A stretch of 23,988 nt of DNA from contig JAYMSP010002486.1 in NCBI GenBank assembly GCA_036897095.1, positions 1 through 23,988 on the forward strand, in the 5' to 3' direction. The DNA comes from Plantago elongata. Lineage: Eukaryota > Streptophyta > Magnoliopsida > Lamiales > Plantaginaceae. The position numbers and the translations under genes are program-made. Positions 1-9,224 of this stretch are shown here, one piece after another. The notes under the pieces are model-generated. The model searched no databases, had not been told where the DNA came from, and worked only from the letters and a program-made list of their open reading frames with translations. Position 1 is the first letter of the stretch. Each line of letters starts with the position of its first letter.

Positions 1-365
1 GGTGACATTTGGTTGGGAAGCATTTGTTTGTAGGGATCTTAGAATATGATATATTGTAAGGAGAACTCAATTGGCTATTCTAGTGAATTTCAGGTTTCAA
101 AAAGGCCAAAGTGGATTAGTTGGATGATTACGCCACCTCTAGATACCACTATACTTGCTGTGTAATTTACATTCCAGTATCACACACACACATATACTGC
201 TGCAACGCACAATTACATTTATCTATCGCTTAAGTCTTCCGCTCTCTGCATTGAAGTATCAGAAACCCACCAGTTTCTAAGAAATAGTGTATATGGATAA
301 TAATTTGAAAGGAGTATTCACCCCTCCCCTCCTAGTCTTTTCCTTTGTCGTTATCTGAACCAATA
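1..365 (+). repeat. 3' (U5) part of the 5' LTR of the Sirevirus
   Basis: This stretch aligns with 16819-17204 and, in reverse, with 23358 to about 23730. Shared landmarks include the GGATTACGCCACCTC block near 127, the ATCGCTTAAGTCTTCCGCTCTCTG block near 224 and the terminal TTATCTGAACCAA. In the inverted copy at the right edge the same stretch ends in ACCAACA, a proper LTR terminus with CA. Here the last bases are altered (ACCAATA) and run straight into a reversed gypsy-LTR fragment. The LTR start lies upstream of the window. Confidence 0.8.
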
Positions 366-1615
366 GTCTTCACAAATCTGTCATACATCTACCACCTCAA
401 CTCTAAGTACATATACAAAAGTATACATATATATACACTCGGTTTTATATTTCAAACATAGTCGAAAAGAATTTTCCAAGAACACATTTCACAATATACT
501 ATTCACATTTAGCTCGAATGAATATACACTATGGCCAGTAGTATAAGTCCGATGGCCAAAAGGTCGGTTCCACATCACATATCTCCTAACACATAGGGTC
601 CACATATCCCCTAACATAAAGGGGTCCACATATTTCTTAACACATAAGAGTCCACAACATAACATAACAGAGTACTCCAAAACACGACAATACCCTCGAA
701 AGGGTTCAAACAATTCGTAGTCATGTCTATGAGCATAAACGTACGTAATCCATGCTTTATCCAATCACTTTCGTAAAATCGCACTTACAACAAAATATTT
801 TATGGGATATACACATTTGATTCATTTTTGAATAGACTATTTATACCAAATCCCATTACTTAAGATAATAACCATGAATTGTTTGTCAATAAAAAAAAAT
901 ACATATATATTTTACAATACAAAAAATAGAAGTAAAAGTGTCAAGAGTTCCCCTTGCCTCAAAATCGATACGAATCCAACTTAGTAACCAACCACAAAGC
1001 TCCAACTTACAACTCGAATCCTCCAGAGTCACATAGAACCTTAAATCCCACAAAGAACCAATCACAACCCCCTCTCGTCTCTACTACAATTTTGAGAGGT
1101 CGAAACTGAGAAAGTAGGGTTACAAGGGAAAAACGATCATTTTTTAGCTAGGAAAAATGGGGTAAAATCGTAAAAATGGTGGAAGGCCATATTTATGATT
1201 CTATAATCTTCAGGGGAAAAACAACAATTTAAACGAGTTGAAAAATAGTCTAGAGAAAGAATTACAAAATTTGGCTACAATAAGGTTCAAAGATCGGACC
1301 TGCTACAGTGAAGCACTACCAACAAACCAACTGAGCTAGGAAAAACTTTGTTCTATCAGGCGCGGAAAAAAAAATATAACTCAGTGACGGTGAATCATGT
1401 AGATTATGTGCGAGTGCAGGGGCAAAACAGTCACTAGGCATGTCGGGGTTAATCTGGAATATGTGAAACTCGTCAAAATGCATAGGAGGTCCGTGGTACC
1501 ATCTAATTCTCAAAAGTAAGGGTTTTAACTTTCTAGAAACTTCAAACCAGTCCTACAACAAACCAAACTTTCTAAACTCCATTAAACAACTTGGAACTCA
1601 AGCTAAGGTTACCGA
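366..1615 (-). repeat. Truncated, reversed Ty3/gypsy LTR fragment, copy 1
   Basis: Read in reverse complement, about 366-950 matches the 15880-16520 part of the forward gypsy LTR. Matching landmarks are the AACTCTTGACACTTTTA block, the run of repeated TATGTGTTAGGGGATATGTGGACC units and the ATTTGTGAAGAC block. About 230 bases of the LTR 3' end are missing where it joins the copia LTR. The part from 950 to 1615 has no match in the forward LTR and belongs to a longer relative or to neighbouring sequence. The same fragment, with the same left edge, recurs at 17205-18583. Short minus-strand ORFs here are not genes. Confidence 0.7.
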
Positions 1616-1617
1616 GC
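1607..1617 (+). promoter_or_regulatory. Possible decayed primer binding site
   Basis: GGTTACCGAGC matches 8 of 11 bases of the initiator-Met-tRNA primer site usual in copia elements (GGTATCAGAGC) and lies 64 bases before the gag start codon. It sits at the right edge of the gypsy fragment, not next to the recognisable LTR end at 365. Its first nine bases are nearly repeated after the 3' copy too (18575-18583). Chance resemblance is quite possible. Confidence 0.25.
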
Positions 1618-1680
1618 AAAACCCAACTTTCTAAACTCGTCAAGGAAGGACCAATCAAGATCAAATAGCTCAAACAAGTC

Positions 1681-3790
1681 ATGGGAGTGTCTAACGATCG
1701 GAGAAACACAGATGTTGAAAGTAGTGACACTTCGACTAGTGATAGTGGTCGTGTTGCTACTAGACAAGTTGAGTATGAAGACAAACCTTGTGAACTCAGT
1801 ACATCGGAAGATGTCAAGAGACACAGGTTGGATGGTCAAGCTCGTAACATCATCATCCGATCGACACCTGAGCATATACAGTGCAAATTGTGGTGTGCAA
1901 AAACGGCGAAAGTTGTCTGGCAACTAATTGAAGAAATATGTCCTGGAACTGAGAAAACCAAGGAAAACAAGTTTGAAGTTTTGAAATTGAAGTTCCAAAA
2001 CTTCAACCATGGTCCCACTGAAACTGTGGAAGAACTTAATTTTCGGTTTACTACTCTCATGAGTGATATGGCTGCACTTGGAGAAAGTGACAGATATTCG
2101 AATTTTGAGAAGGTGAAAACCATTGTCAGAAGTTTGAACCAAAATTGAGAACATACCCAATATTTCTACTTTAACCAGGGTATGCCACAAATCACTCCAG
2201 TGAAACTCTTTTCACATTTAACCAATGAGAACTATGAGACAACCCAGTGTAGTTTGGCTGCAGCTGAAAAGTTGCATTGCTCTAGTCACACAAGATTCTT
2301 CTGAAAAGAAGGATAGCAAGAAAGTGTCTGAAGAAAATGCTCTTGTTGTGCGACACATGAAAAAATATGTGAGACAAGAGATAGAAAGGATAAAAGCAAA
2401 AGAGAAGCTGAAAAAGCATCTCGGCGCAAACTACCATCAGTACAAGAACATCCAAATAAACAACTCTCTGAACAACCCTGCTCAGAAAGTTGTTAGTATT
2501 GAAGTAGCTGAAATTGAAAATGACATCTACTTCTATTGTCAGAAACCCGGTCACTAACGTGATTGTCCTGCATTTAAAAAGCTTAAGACGGGTGACAAAA
2601 AGGAGAGAAGAACTTTCAAAAGGACGCAGAGGGCCTTGCTCACTGAAGAGAGAAAGAAGATCCAAATTCAACTTGATGCTCTGGATATTGAGTCGGATTC
2701 TGAAGATGAGGATTCACAAGACTCAAAATTACCATCGCTAAAATTGTGCGTGATTACTCACGATGTAATCGACTTTGGCCAGAAGAAGAACGACATGTGT
2801 GGAGTTGCTGAGATAGTTGGTCCCGACATATCCAACATTGAAGAATGCCTTATGGATGATGTGGTAATAAATACATCACAATTCTTGTACTTTGAAAGTG
2901 TTGATGACGGTATCAAGAATTTGGAATTGGTCAAGAGTGAACTTGGTCGATATGAGAGAGAATTCTTGGTTGTTGAATCTAAGACCATGGCTCTGGAAGA
3001 AGAAAAAGAAACTCTTGAAAAAGAGATTTCTAACTTGATCAAGGTAACTTAGAAATAGGACGCTGAAATAGCATCATTTAGATGAAGTTGAAGAAGCTTC
3101 TTTCTGAAAATGATGAGCTAAAAAAGAAAGAGGTTTCATTCAAATCATTTGTCAAAGCTAGTGACACTCTCACGGAGGTTCAATCTTATTTGAGAGACCC
3201 TTCTGAGAAAGGAGAATTTGGACTTGACGCCCAATCAAGTAATTCACTCATCTGGAAAAGAGTGATGGAAGGTTGACCTTTCTAAAAAGTCAACAAAAAG
3301 GTTTCAAAGAAACCTATAGCATTGGTCAGAAAGCTAAGGTTCTTGACAAAGGTAAAGCAGTTGCGACCAAACCTTTGAAGGAACAACAAGTCCCAAAGAA
3401 ACTTGTGGAAAAGGTTTCTGAAAAAAAACATGATCCTATGACTTGTGCTCATCGACAATGTTGTATCACTAGAAAGGGAAGCACCGCTAGTCTAGGTGTA
3501 TTTCCTACTATACCATCTTATAGATATAGGGATGATGCAGAAACTAGTGAAGCTGCTAAAAATCGTGCTCAGAAAGTCAATGGTGCTCGAAATGGTATTG
3601 GCTATCATGCAATTGGGAAGGTCCTCATGCAGCAATATAAGGAGGGACAAGAAAGATGGTGGAAAGCTTGAATTACTTATAGCAATTATCAGAAGTGGAA
3701 ACAATCCCAAGCCATTGAAAAACTGAATGCCAGGGCTAGAAGAAACTTGGCCAGGAAGACTAAGCTTGCTGAAAAGTAAACTCAGAAACC
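1681..3790 (+). pseudogene. gag: gag of the Sirevirus, broken
   Basis: Gag forms the retrotransposon's cytoplasmic capsid particle and binds its RNA. The first block (1681 to about 2302) carries the plant copia gag fold (UBN2-like), with motifs such as AKVVWQLIEEIC and, after a TGA at 2146, LTNENYETTQCSLAAAEKLH. A frame change near 2290 leads to a basic stretch and a CCHC zinc knuckle at 2528-2566. There the first Cys is Tyr, a TAA follows the GH pair, and the last spacing is one residue short. Next come an acidic stretch (2680-2720) and a Lys/Glu-rich coiled coil (about 2930-3200) cut by a stop at 3050 and a frameshift. A last basic part runs to about 3790. The long coiled-coil C-terminus is typical of Sireviruses, whose Gag is known to bind LC8-type dynein light chains in other plants. 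The start ATG has MGVSN, as expected for the family. Confidence 0.8.
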
Positions 3791-3959
3791 AGACAGGTCT
3801 CTGAAGCCACCACAAGGAACACTCCAAGAAGGAAGATCGATCTGAAATCTGATGATTCTATAATTCCTCCTTATGTTCCAAGTAGACAAAAACCTAGTCC
3901 TAAGAGATTCATTCAGAAATGGATTCCCACAGGAAGAACGTTTAGTCTAAGTGGTTCGG

Positions 3960-4200
3960 TTTCTGAGGCACGAACCTAACTCCTGTTTCCTATTTTGTGC
4001 AGAACGCGTCATGGACTAAAGCTCAATGGCTATTTGATAGTGAATGCGGGAAGCACATGACAGGAGACAAAGCAAACTTGGTCTATTATAGAGTATGTAA
4101 TACTGGACCAAACATCAGGTTTGCTGGAGTAGAATTAAATCCTTCTATAGGATTTGGCAACGTCAAATTGGGATCCGTTACAATCTCTGATGTTTAACAT
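3960..4200 (+). pseudogene. pol (PR): Copia aspartic protease, inactivated
   Basis: This region would encode the protease that cuts the Gag-Pol polyprotein inside the particle. Frame 1 from about 3997 shows WTKAQWLFDSECGKHMTGDK. The family has DSGCSxHMTG here, so the active-site DSG has become DSE, a change explained by one G-to-A transition (GGA to GAA). The downstream part contains the expected VxxGNVKLGSVTI-like strand. The frame is closed by TAA at 4195-4197 right after ISDV, where the family normally reads on into the pre-integrase domain. The missing glycine alone should abolish catalysis. The assignment is secure from motif and position; that it is inactive is an inference. Confidence 0.8.
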
Positions 4201-5310
4201 GTTAAAGGTTTGAAATATAATCTTATAAGCATGAGCCAGTTTGTAGATAGAGGATATTCGGTGAAAATAAAATCGAAATTCTGCAAATTGATTGACAATG
4301 AGGCAAAGGTGACAGTCTTGGTTTCAAGGCGGAAAGGAAGTCTATATGTCGCTTATTGGACATCTGCCACAACTGAAGAATGTCTCATGGTAAGTCAATC
4401 AGGTCACACTGAAGAACATTGGTTATGACACAAGAGAATGAGTCACGTGAATTTCAAAGATCTGAACAAACTTGCAAGGAAAGAGTTAGTGGTTGGATTA
4501 ACTAAAACAACATTCAGAAAGGACGGTGTCTGCCCTACTTATCAATTGGGGAAACAATCCAAAGCCCCTTTCAAGTCCAAAACCAGACATTCATGCGTTA
4601 GACCACTGCAACTATTACACATGGATCTTTTTAAATCATCTATAACTAGTTATGCAGGCAAGAAGTATGTTCCATTTGTTGTAGATGACTTCTCTAGGTT
4701 TCCCAATGTTGTCTTTTTGAATCAATAATCTGATGCTAGGGTGGAGATACAAAACTTGCTGAAAAAGCTTGAAGTAATGAAAACTAACAAGGTATCTGCA
4801 ATCAGAATACACCATGATACTGAATTTGTCAACCAGTACATAAAAGAGTTTTGTACATGCAAAGGTATACAACATCAAACATTGCAAGGAAAATGTTAGT
4901 TGATGCTGATATAAGTGAAATTTATTGGATTGAAGCTGTAAATACAACATGCTAAACTCAGAACAGATGCTTGATAAACAAACGCCATGACAAAACTCCT
5001 TATGAGCTTTTGGTTGGTAGATCCCCTAATATCATACATCTGAAAGTGTTTGGTTGTAGATGTTTTGTTCTTACAATGAAAAAGAATATTTGAGAACATT
5101 TCAACCAAAGGCAGATGAAGATGTATTTCTTGGTTATTCTATAAATAGCAAAGCCTACTGAGTATACAACAAGAGAACAAAGAAGATTGAAGAATCAATT
5201 CATGTGGTATTCTATGAAGGGAGCAAGAAAATACCTCTTAATGAAGAACTCTCAGACAGGTTCAAAGAACTTATGATTAAGGATTCTGAAGAAGAATCAT
5301 CATAAAGGAG
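4201..5310 (+). pseudogene. pol (INT): Pre-integrase and integrase domains, broken
   Basis: The integrase would insert the cDNA into nuclear DNA. The pre-integrase part starts with HVKGLKYNLISMSQ, and the HHCC zinc motif follows at about 4429-4550. There the initial Trp codon has become TGA (4426-4428) and the last Cys is Tyr (CPTY in place of CPxC). The catalytic core begins near 4600 with LLHMDLF (first Asp) and VVDDFSRF (second Asp). After a TAA at about 4726 comes HHDTEF (Glu kept, though the preceding residues differ from the usual SDHG). Further frame changes near 4890 and 5090 separate the C-terminal part, where KTPYELLVGRSPN, LKVFGCRCFV and IEESIHVVF are still clear. At least four interruptions exist. 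An acidic, Ser-rich linker to reverse transcriptase follows (5327-5670). Confidence 0.8.
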
Positions 5311-5326
5311 AAACTCTGTCATTAAC

Positions 5327-5671
5327 ATGGAGGATGAGTCTGACGAAGAAAAGCATGATGTGCCTAATAACAACCAGATGACTCTTAGACATGATGACGA
5401 ATTTCCTATGAGAATTCGAGGAATGGAAACTGAGAATATTAATCGTAGAGACCTTTCTGGGAATAACATTTCTGAAAGTCGTATTCCAGAAATCTTTCAC
5501 TCTGAACAAGTGTCTAATATTTATCGCACTTCTAGTGTACAAAATGTCACTGATACTGAAGAAGTATCAATTCATAATCGTAGTGATTCACATTCAGATC
5601 AAGTAGATAGTGACCTACTAGTTCAAAACCCATTTGGAAATGGATTAGAGATCATCTTGCAAAGGATGTGA
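5327..5671 (+). pseudogene. pol: Acidic hinge between integrase and reverse transcriptase
   Basis: This 114-codon open stretch is rich in Asp, Glu, Asn and Ser (for example MEDESDEEKHDVPNN) and has no enzyme motif. In plant copia elements such a variable, acidic segment links the integrase C-terminus to the RVT_2 reverse transcriptase, which matches its place here. It is cut off from the integrase by a TAA near 5303 and from the transcriptase by a TGA at 5669-5671. It has a low-complexity look, so the position is the main evidence. Confidence 0.6.
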
Positions 5672-6600
5672 TTGGTCCCATTGATCAAGGTGTTAGAACT
5701 AGGAGAGCAATCACTATAAATGTTGATTCTCTCTTTGATTTTTTATCTCAAACATTGAACCTAAAACTATTGAAAATGCATTAAAGGATCAAGATTGGAT
5801 CTCTGCAATGCAAGAAGAGTTCGATCAATTTTCTGGAAGCTAGTTCCATCTGTAGAAGGAATATTTGTGATTGGAACTAAGTGCGTTTTCAGAAACAAAA
5901 TGAATGAGTATGATGAAAAAACTAGAAACAAGGCTAGGTTGGTTTCCAAGGGATTTACCCAGACTGAAGGCTAAGACTTTGATGAGTCATATGCACCAGT
6001 TGCAAGATTGGATGCAATAAGACTATTTAAAGCCTTTGCATCTCCTAATGACTTTAAAGTTTACCAAATGGATGTCAAGAGTGCATTTCTGAATGGTGAA
6101 CTTGGTGAGGAAGTCTATGTTGATCAACCACTAGGCTATGAAGTTTCCTCATAAAGTAGGATGGTCTATAAGTTACAAAAAGCTTTGTATGGACTGAAAC
6201 AGGCTCCAAGAGCATGGTACGACACTTTGGCCTAATACCTTTTGAAAGCTTTGTATGGACTGAAACAGGATCCAAGAGCATGGTATGACACTTTGGCCAG
6301 ATACCTTCTGGAAAGTGGTTTTAAGAAAGGTGAAGTTGATAAAACTTTATTTACTTTAAATCATGATGGGAAACTACTTTTAGTTCAAGTATATGTTGAT
6401 GACACTATATTTGGATCTAAAGACAAGCAACTTTGTAATGACTTTGCAAATCTCATGAAAAGCAAGTTTGAGATGAGCATGATGGGAGAATTGAACTATT
6501 TCCTAGTATTGCAAGTCAATCAACTGAATGATGGAATATTCATTAGTCAAAAAGTATGCAAAGGGCATGCTCAACAAGTTCAATCTAAAGCATTCTGAAA
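5672..6600 (+). pseudogene. pol (RT): Reverse transcriptase (RVT_2), broken
   Basis: This domain copies the element's RNA into DNA. Recognisable blocks in order are WISAMQEEF (near 5798, followed by frameshifts and stops), [36 protein letters not shown] and [14 protein letters not shown]. The last contains the first catalytic Asp at 6071-6073. ALYGLKQxPRAWYDTLA follows, then VQVYVDD with the YVDD catalytic pair at 6392-6403. Stops fall in the first part, after FTQTEG and after YEVSS. The ALYGLKQ block is duplicated in tandem (6181-6312), one copy carrying a stop. A frameshift near 6545, after GIFISQK, ends this frame, and the domain continues in another frame. The catalytic aspartates survive although the gene is dead. 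Confidence 0.85.
6181..6312 (+). repeat. 66-bp in-frame tandem duplication inside reverse transcriptase
   Basis: AGCTTTGTATGGACTGAAAC begins at 6181 and again at 6247, and the following 46 bases also match with a few changes (GGCTCC/GGATCC, GTACGAC/GTATGAC, CCTAATACC/CCAGATACC). The unit is 66 bp, 22 codons, so the frame is kept. The first copy holds a TAA where the second has AGA. The duplicated segment is the conserved ALYGLKQ-PRAWY region. It is not expected in a working enzyme, so it arose during or after decay, or during an error-prone template switch. Confidence 0.9.
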
Positions 6601-7360
6601 AGAATGCTAAGATATCTATGAGCATAGTAACCAAAATGACTTATACTGAATGTGATAAGAGTGTTGAAGAACATAACTACAGGAAGTTTATAGGTTCACT
6701 ACTCTACCTTACTGCAAGCAGACCTGATATTCAATATGCAGTTGGTGTGTGTGCTAGATTTCAAACGAATCCTATTCAATTACACTACAACATTGCTATG
6801 AAGATATTAAGGTATGTTAAAAATACTGTAGAAGTTGGACTGTGGTATCCTAAAGAAAGTGGATTGAGTTTGGTTGGCTACTCAGATGTTGATTATGCTA
6901 GATCAATGCTTGATAGGAAAGTACTTTAGAAACTTGTCAGTTTCTGGGCACTAGATTTATCTCATTGTTTAGCAAGAAGCAAAACTCAATTGCTACTTCT
7001 ACCAAAGAGACTGAATATATTGTTGCTGGTTATTGTGATACTCAAATATTATGGATACAACAACAACTCGGAGACTATGGACTCAATCAAGAGAAAACTC
7101 TCATTCTCTGTGACAACACAAGTGCTATTGCGATTACTCAGAATCCCAAGTTCCATGCTATAACTAAGAACATTGATGTTAGACACCACTTCATCAGAGA
7201 CCATGTTGAGAAAGACAATATAGAGATTCTAAAAGTTGGTACTGAAGATCAACTTGCAGATATCTTCACTAAGCCACTCTAGGAAAGTAGGTTTTTAACC
7301 TTAAGAATTAGTCTTGGGTTAATGGAGTTACCAAAGAACTTAAATGTTCTGATTTTCTAA
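6546..7360 (+). pseudogene. pol (RH): Reverse transcriptase connection and RNase H, broken
   Basis: RNase H removes the RNA strand during cDNA synthesis. After the frameshift, frame 3 runs to 6929 with YRKFIGSLLYLTASRPDIQY, the classical end of the copia transcriptase. LVGYSDVDYARSMLDRK follows, holding the first RNase H Asp. A frameshift and stop near 6927 are followed by 6965-7282 with SKKQNSIATSTKETEYIVAG (catalytic Glu), LCDNTSAIAI (Asp), IDVRHHFIRDHV and EDQLADIFTKPL. A TAG at 7279-7281 cuts the tail; beyond it ESRF and LRISLGL still resemble the usual pol C-terminus, ending at a TAA near 7358. Catalytic residues remain, but three interruptions make it a pseudogene. Confidence 0.85.
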
Positions 7361-8006
7361 AGTTTTGAGTGAGAATAGACGAATTGAAAACAAGTATTTG
7401 AAACAGGTATTCAGATAACATATTTGCAAAAGAAGTGATGCAAAATGAGTTTCTGAGGATAGGAACTCATAAAGGTATTGTTGTTTCTGGAATGGATATC
7501 CAGGAAGGCTAAAAGGTATACAGCCTATTAGTTCTGAGAAGGGGACTCGGACTTCTGTATAGGCACATAGTGTGGGGGAACATATATTCTACAATAGTAC
7601 AATTCCTGAAAGTCAAACATGTCTAGGGTTTTGTGTTGTTACAATTTTTATGCTAACAAACATAAGACAAGACTCAATTCTCAGAATGATAAGTCCAAAG
7701 ACTGTATTTTCTCACACAAGAATAGTGACGTATGGACATAATTTGCTAAAATTCATTAAGTGGACACGAGAATATTTGTTGGTTGATATTATTACAAAGA
7801 TATTCAACCGTAGCCCTTGATGAATAAACGTTTCATCTCAACGGATGAGATTGTTCTCGGCAAGTAATGCCTGTTGGAAAAACAGTCATGACTTACTAAA
7901 CATTAAATACAAAGTAGAATCGTATACCATGCTGATGCAGTGTACATAGTTACACATACGGAATTTCTATACGTATGTTGTATCTATTTATTATTCACCT
8001 GCTACA

Positions 8007-8013
8007 TATAAAG
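8007..8013 (+). promoter_or_regulatory. TATA-like box upstream of the third ORF
   Basis: TATAAAG lies 190 bases before the ATG of the third ORF and is followed by a CAA/CT-rich, leader-like stretch (about 8050-8200). This spacing would suit a plant promoter with a 150-base leader. No transcription evidence is available, and TATA-like words are common in AT-rich DNA. Confidence 0.35.
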
Positions 8014-8192
8014 GATTTTGGTAAGAGACAAATACTTTTACCAAATTCGAAAATTCATCTTGCATCAAAACAACAAAAACCTTCAAGTTTTCAGAGTATT
8101 CTTCTGCAAATCTCTTGTTTCTTGCCAAGTCTTCTGAAAAGATAGACTAATCTTCTTGATCAAATACTACTATCAAATCTCTCACTCACCAT

Positions 8193-8202
8193 TATATAAC
8201 AG
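8193..8202 (+). promoter_or_regulatory. Splice-acceptor-like site directly before the third-ORF ATG
   Basis: TATATAACAG ends exactly at the ATG at 8203, preceded by a T/C-rich stretch with CTCTCACTCACC. Such a site would allow a spliced subgenomic RNA that brings this ATG close to the cap, as retroviruses do for env. It may instead be chance. No donor in gag was identified. Confidence 0.35.
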
Positions 8203-9224
8203 ATGGCTCCTAAGAAGACCACTTCCAAGAACACTATTTCGACTATCTCCTCTGCTAAAAAGCAAAGTGAGAGAAACTTAGAGGTGTTGAATAAATGTCT
8301 CTTGGGTAAATTCAACCCAGAGGACTGGACTTCCAGCCTCAAAATGAACTGGGATGCAGATATGTATGCTCAGTACTTAACTGCTACTATATCCTCTACT
8401 CTTGATAGGACCTATATTCTGAAGATGCTTGAAAAAGCCAGAATTAAGAAATTCCTCTATGCTGCTCCAAGTGGCTTGTCACCTGTAGATGTTTTAGAGT
8501 TCTACAATAGCTCCAAAATCTACACAAAGCTCAGTAATGGCGTTGAAGAAACGTACATTAAAACCAAAGTCCAAGGTACTGAGATAGTCCTGGATTGTGA
8601 CAAGTTCTGCAAAATATTCCGATTGAAAAATTATGGCCAGGTTTCTGAGATCAATATACTAAAGACAAAGTTTTGCATGATGCTGTCAAAATCTTGTTTG
8701 AAGAGGCCGCGAATGAAAAAATTGAAGATTGTCCATCAACGTTCGTACTGGGAGACATTAGGACCAGGCATCTCTATGAGCACTGGAATGTCTTGGCCAA
8801 CATACTTCATCGTTGCTTCAATGGCAACAAATGAGGCATTGATCAGATAAGCCTTGAACGTTGGATGATAATGACCATTCTCCAGAAACAGGTGATTGAG
8901 AAGGAATACCTCTTCAATTGGGGCAAGTACGTATTCACCAAGTTCATCTACAGGGTCAAAGAATTTCCCAAGATAGCCAAAGGTCGTGCTGACACTAAGG
9001 TAAACATGCACTATGGCTTGAAGATATGCTATCTTCTGGAGAAATGTGGGGTAGTGCTCAGAGAGCACATGGACACTCCTGTGACCAAAAACATGTACAC
9101 ACATGCATATGAGGAGTCTCTGAAAAGAGCTGCCAAGGGAGAGTTTGTGTCACAAGGAGAAGACACTTCTGAGGGAGAAGCTGCTGAGGTCCACGTTGCA
9201 AAGAAACCAAGGACCAAGAAGTAG
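8203..9224 (+). pseudogene. Third ORF, N-terminal conserved domain (envelope-like)
   Basis: The ORF opens with MAPKKTTSKNTIS, a Lys/Ser/Thr-rich leader, then a folded-looking domain. One reading frame covers residues 1-148 (to about 8647). A frameshift near 8648 passes to frame 3, which reads on with RHLYEHWNVLANILHRCF, a TGA at about 8832, then ISLERWMIM and LFNWGKYVFTKFIYRVKEFP. It ends with an acidic/basic tail and KKPRTKK, a nuclear-signal-like cluster, before TAG at 9222. This pattern resembles the 'putative plant transposon protein' domain found in long third ORFs of Sirevirus-like elements. These are called envelope-like by position, but I see no signal peptide or fusion peptide here. 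Its function is unknown. The start is chosen for its place behind the leader and acceptor-like site. Confidence 0.65.

Larger units (their letters stand above)
7361..8202 (+). other. Spacer between pol and the third ORF
   Basis: These 840 bases hold no convincing ORF; an 82-codon open stretch at 7572-7820 resembles nothing known and is likely chance. From about 7870 the composition changes. A short hairpin CTGTT-GGAAA-AACAG lies at 7872, a TATA-like TATAAAG at 8007-8013, and then a leader rich in CAA and CT runs to the ATG at 8203. The leader looks like a plant 5' UTR and ends in a splice-acceptor-like TATATAACAG. This suggests that the third ORF was expressed separately from gag-pol. Confidence 0.5.

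Noticed and set aside
489-764. 91-codon minus-strand ORF, and the similar one at 17449-17637
   Set aside because: Both lie in the reversed gypsy-LTR fragments and come from its repeated units; no known protein features.
1340-1362. TTCTATCAGGCGCGG as a primer binding site
   Set aside because: It resembles GTATCAGAGC only loosely and lies within the reversed gypsy fragment, where the opposite strand is the meaningful one.
1316-1513. Minus-strand ORF with a counterpart at 18133-18444
   Set aside because: They share sequence because the fragments are homologous LTR-related DNA; no domain is recognisable and the reading is broken differently in each copy.
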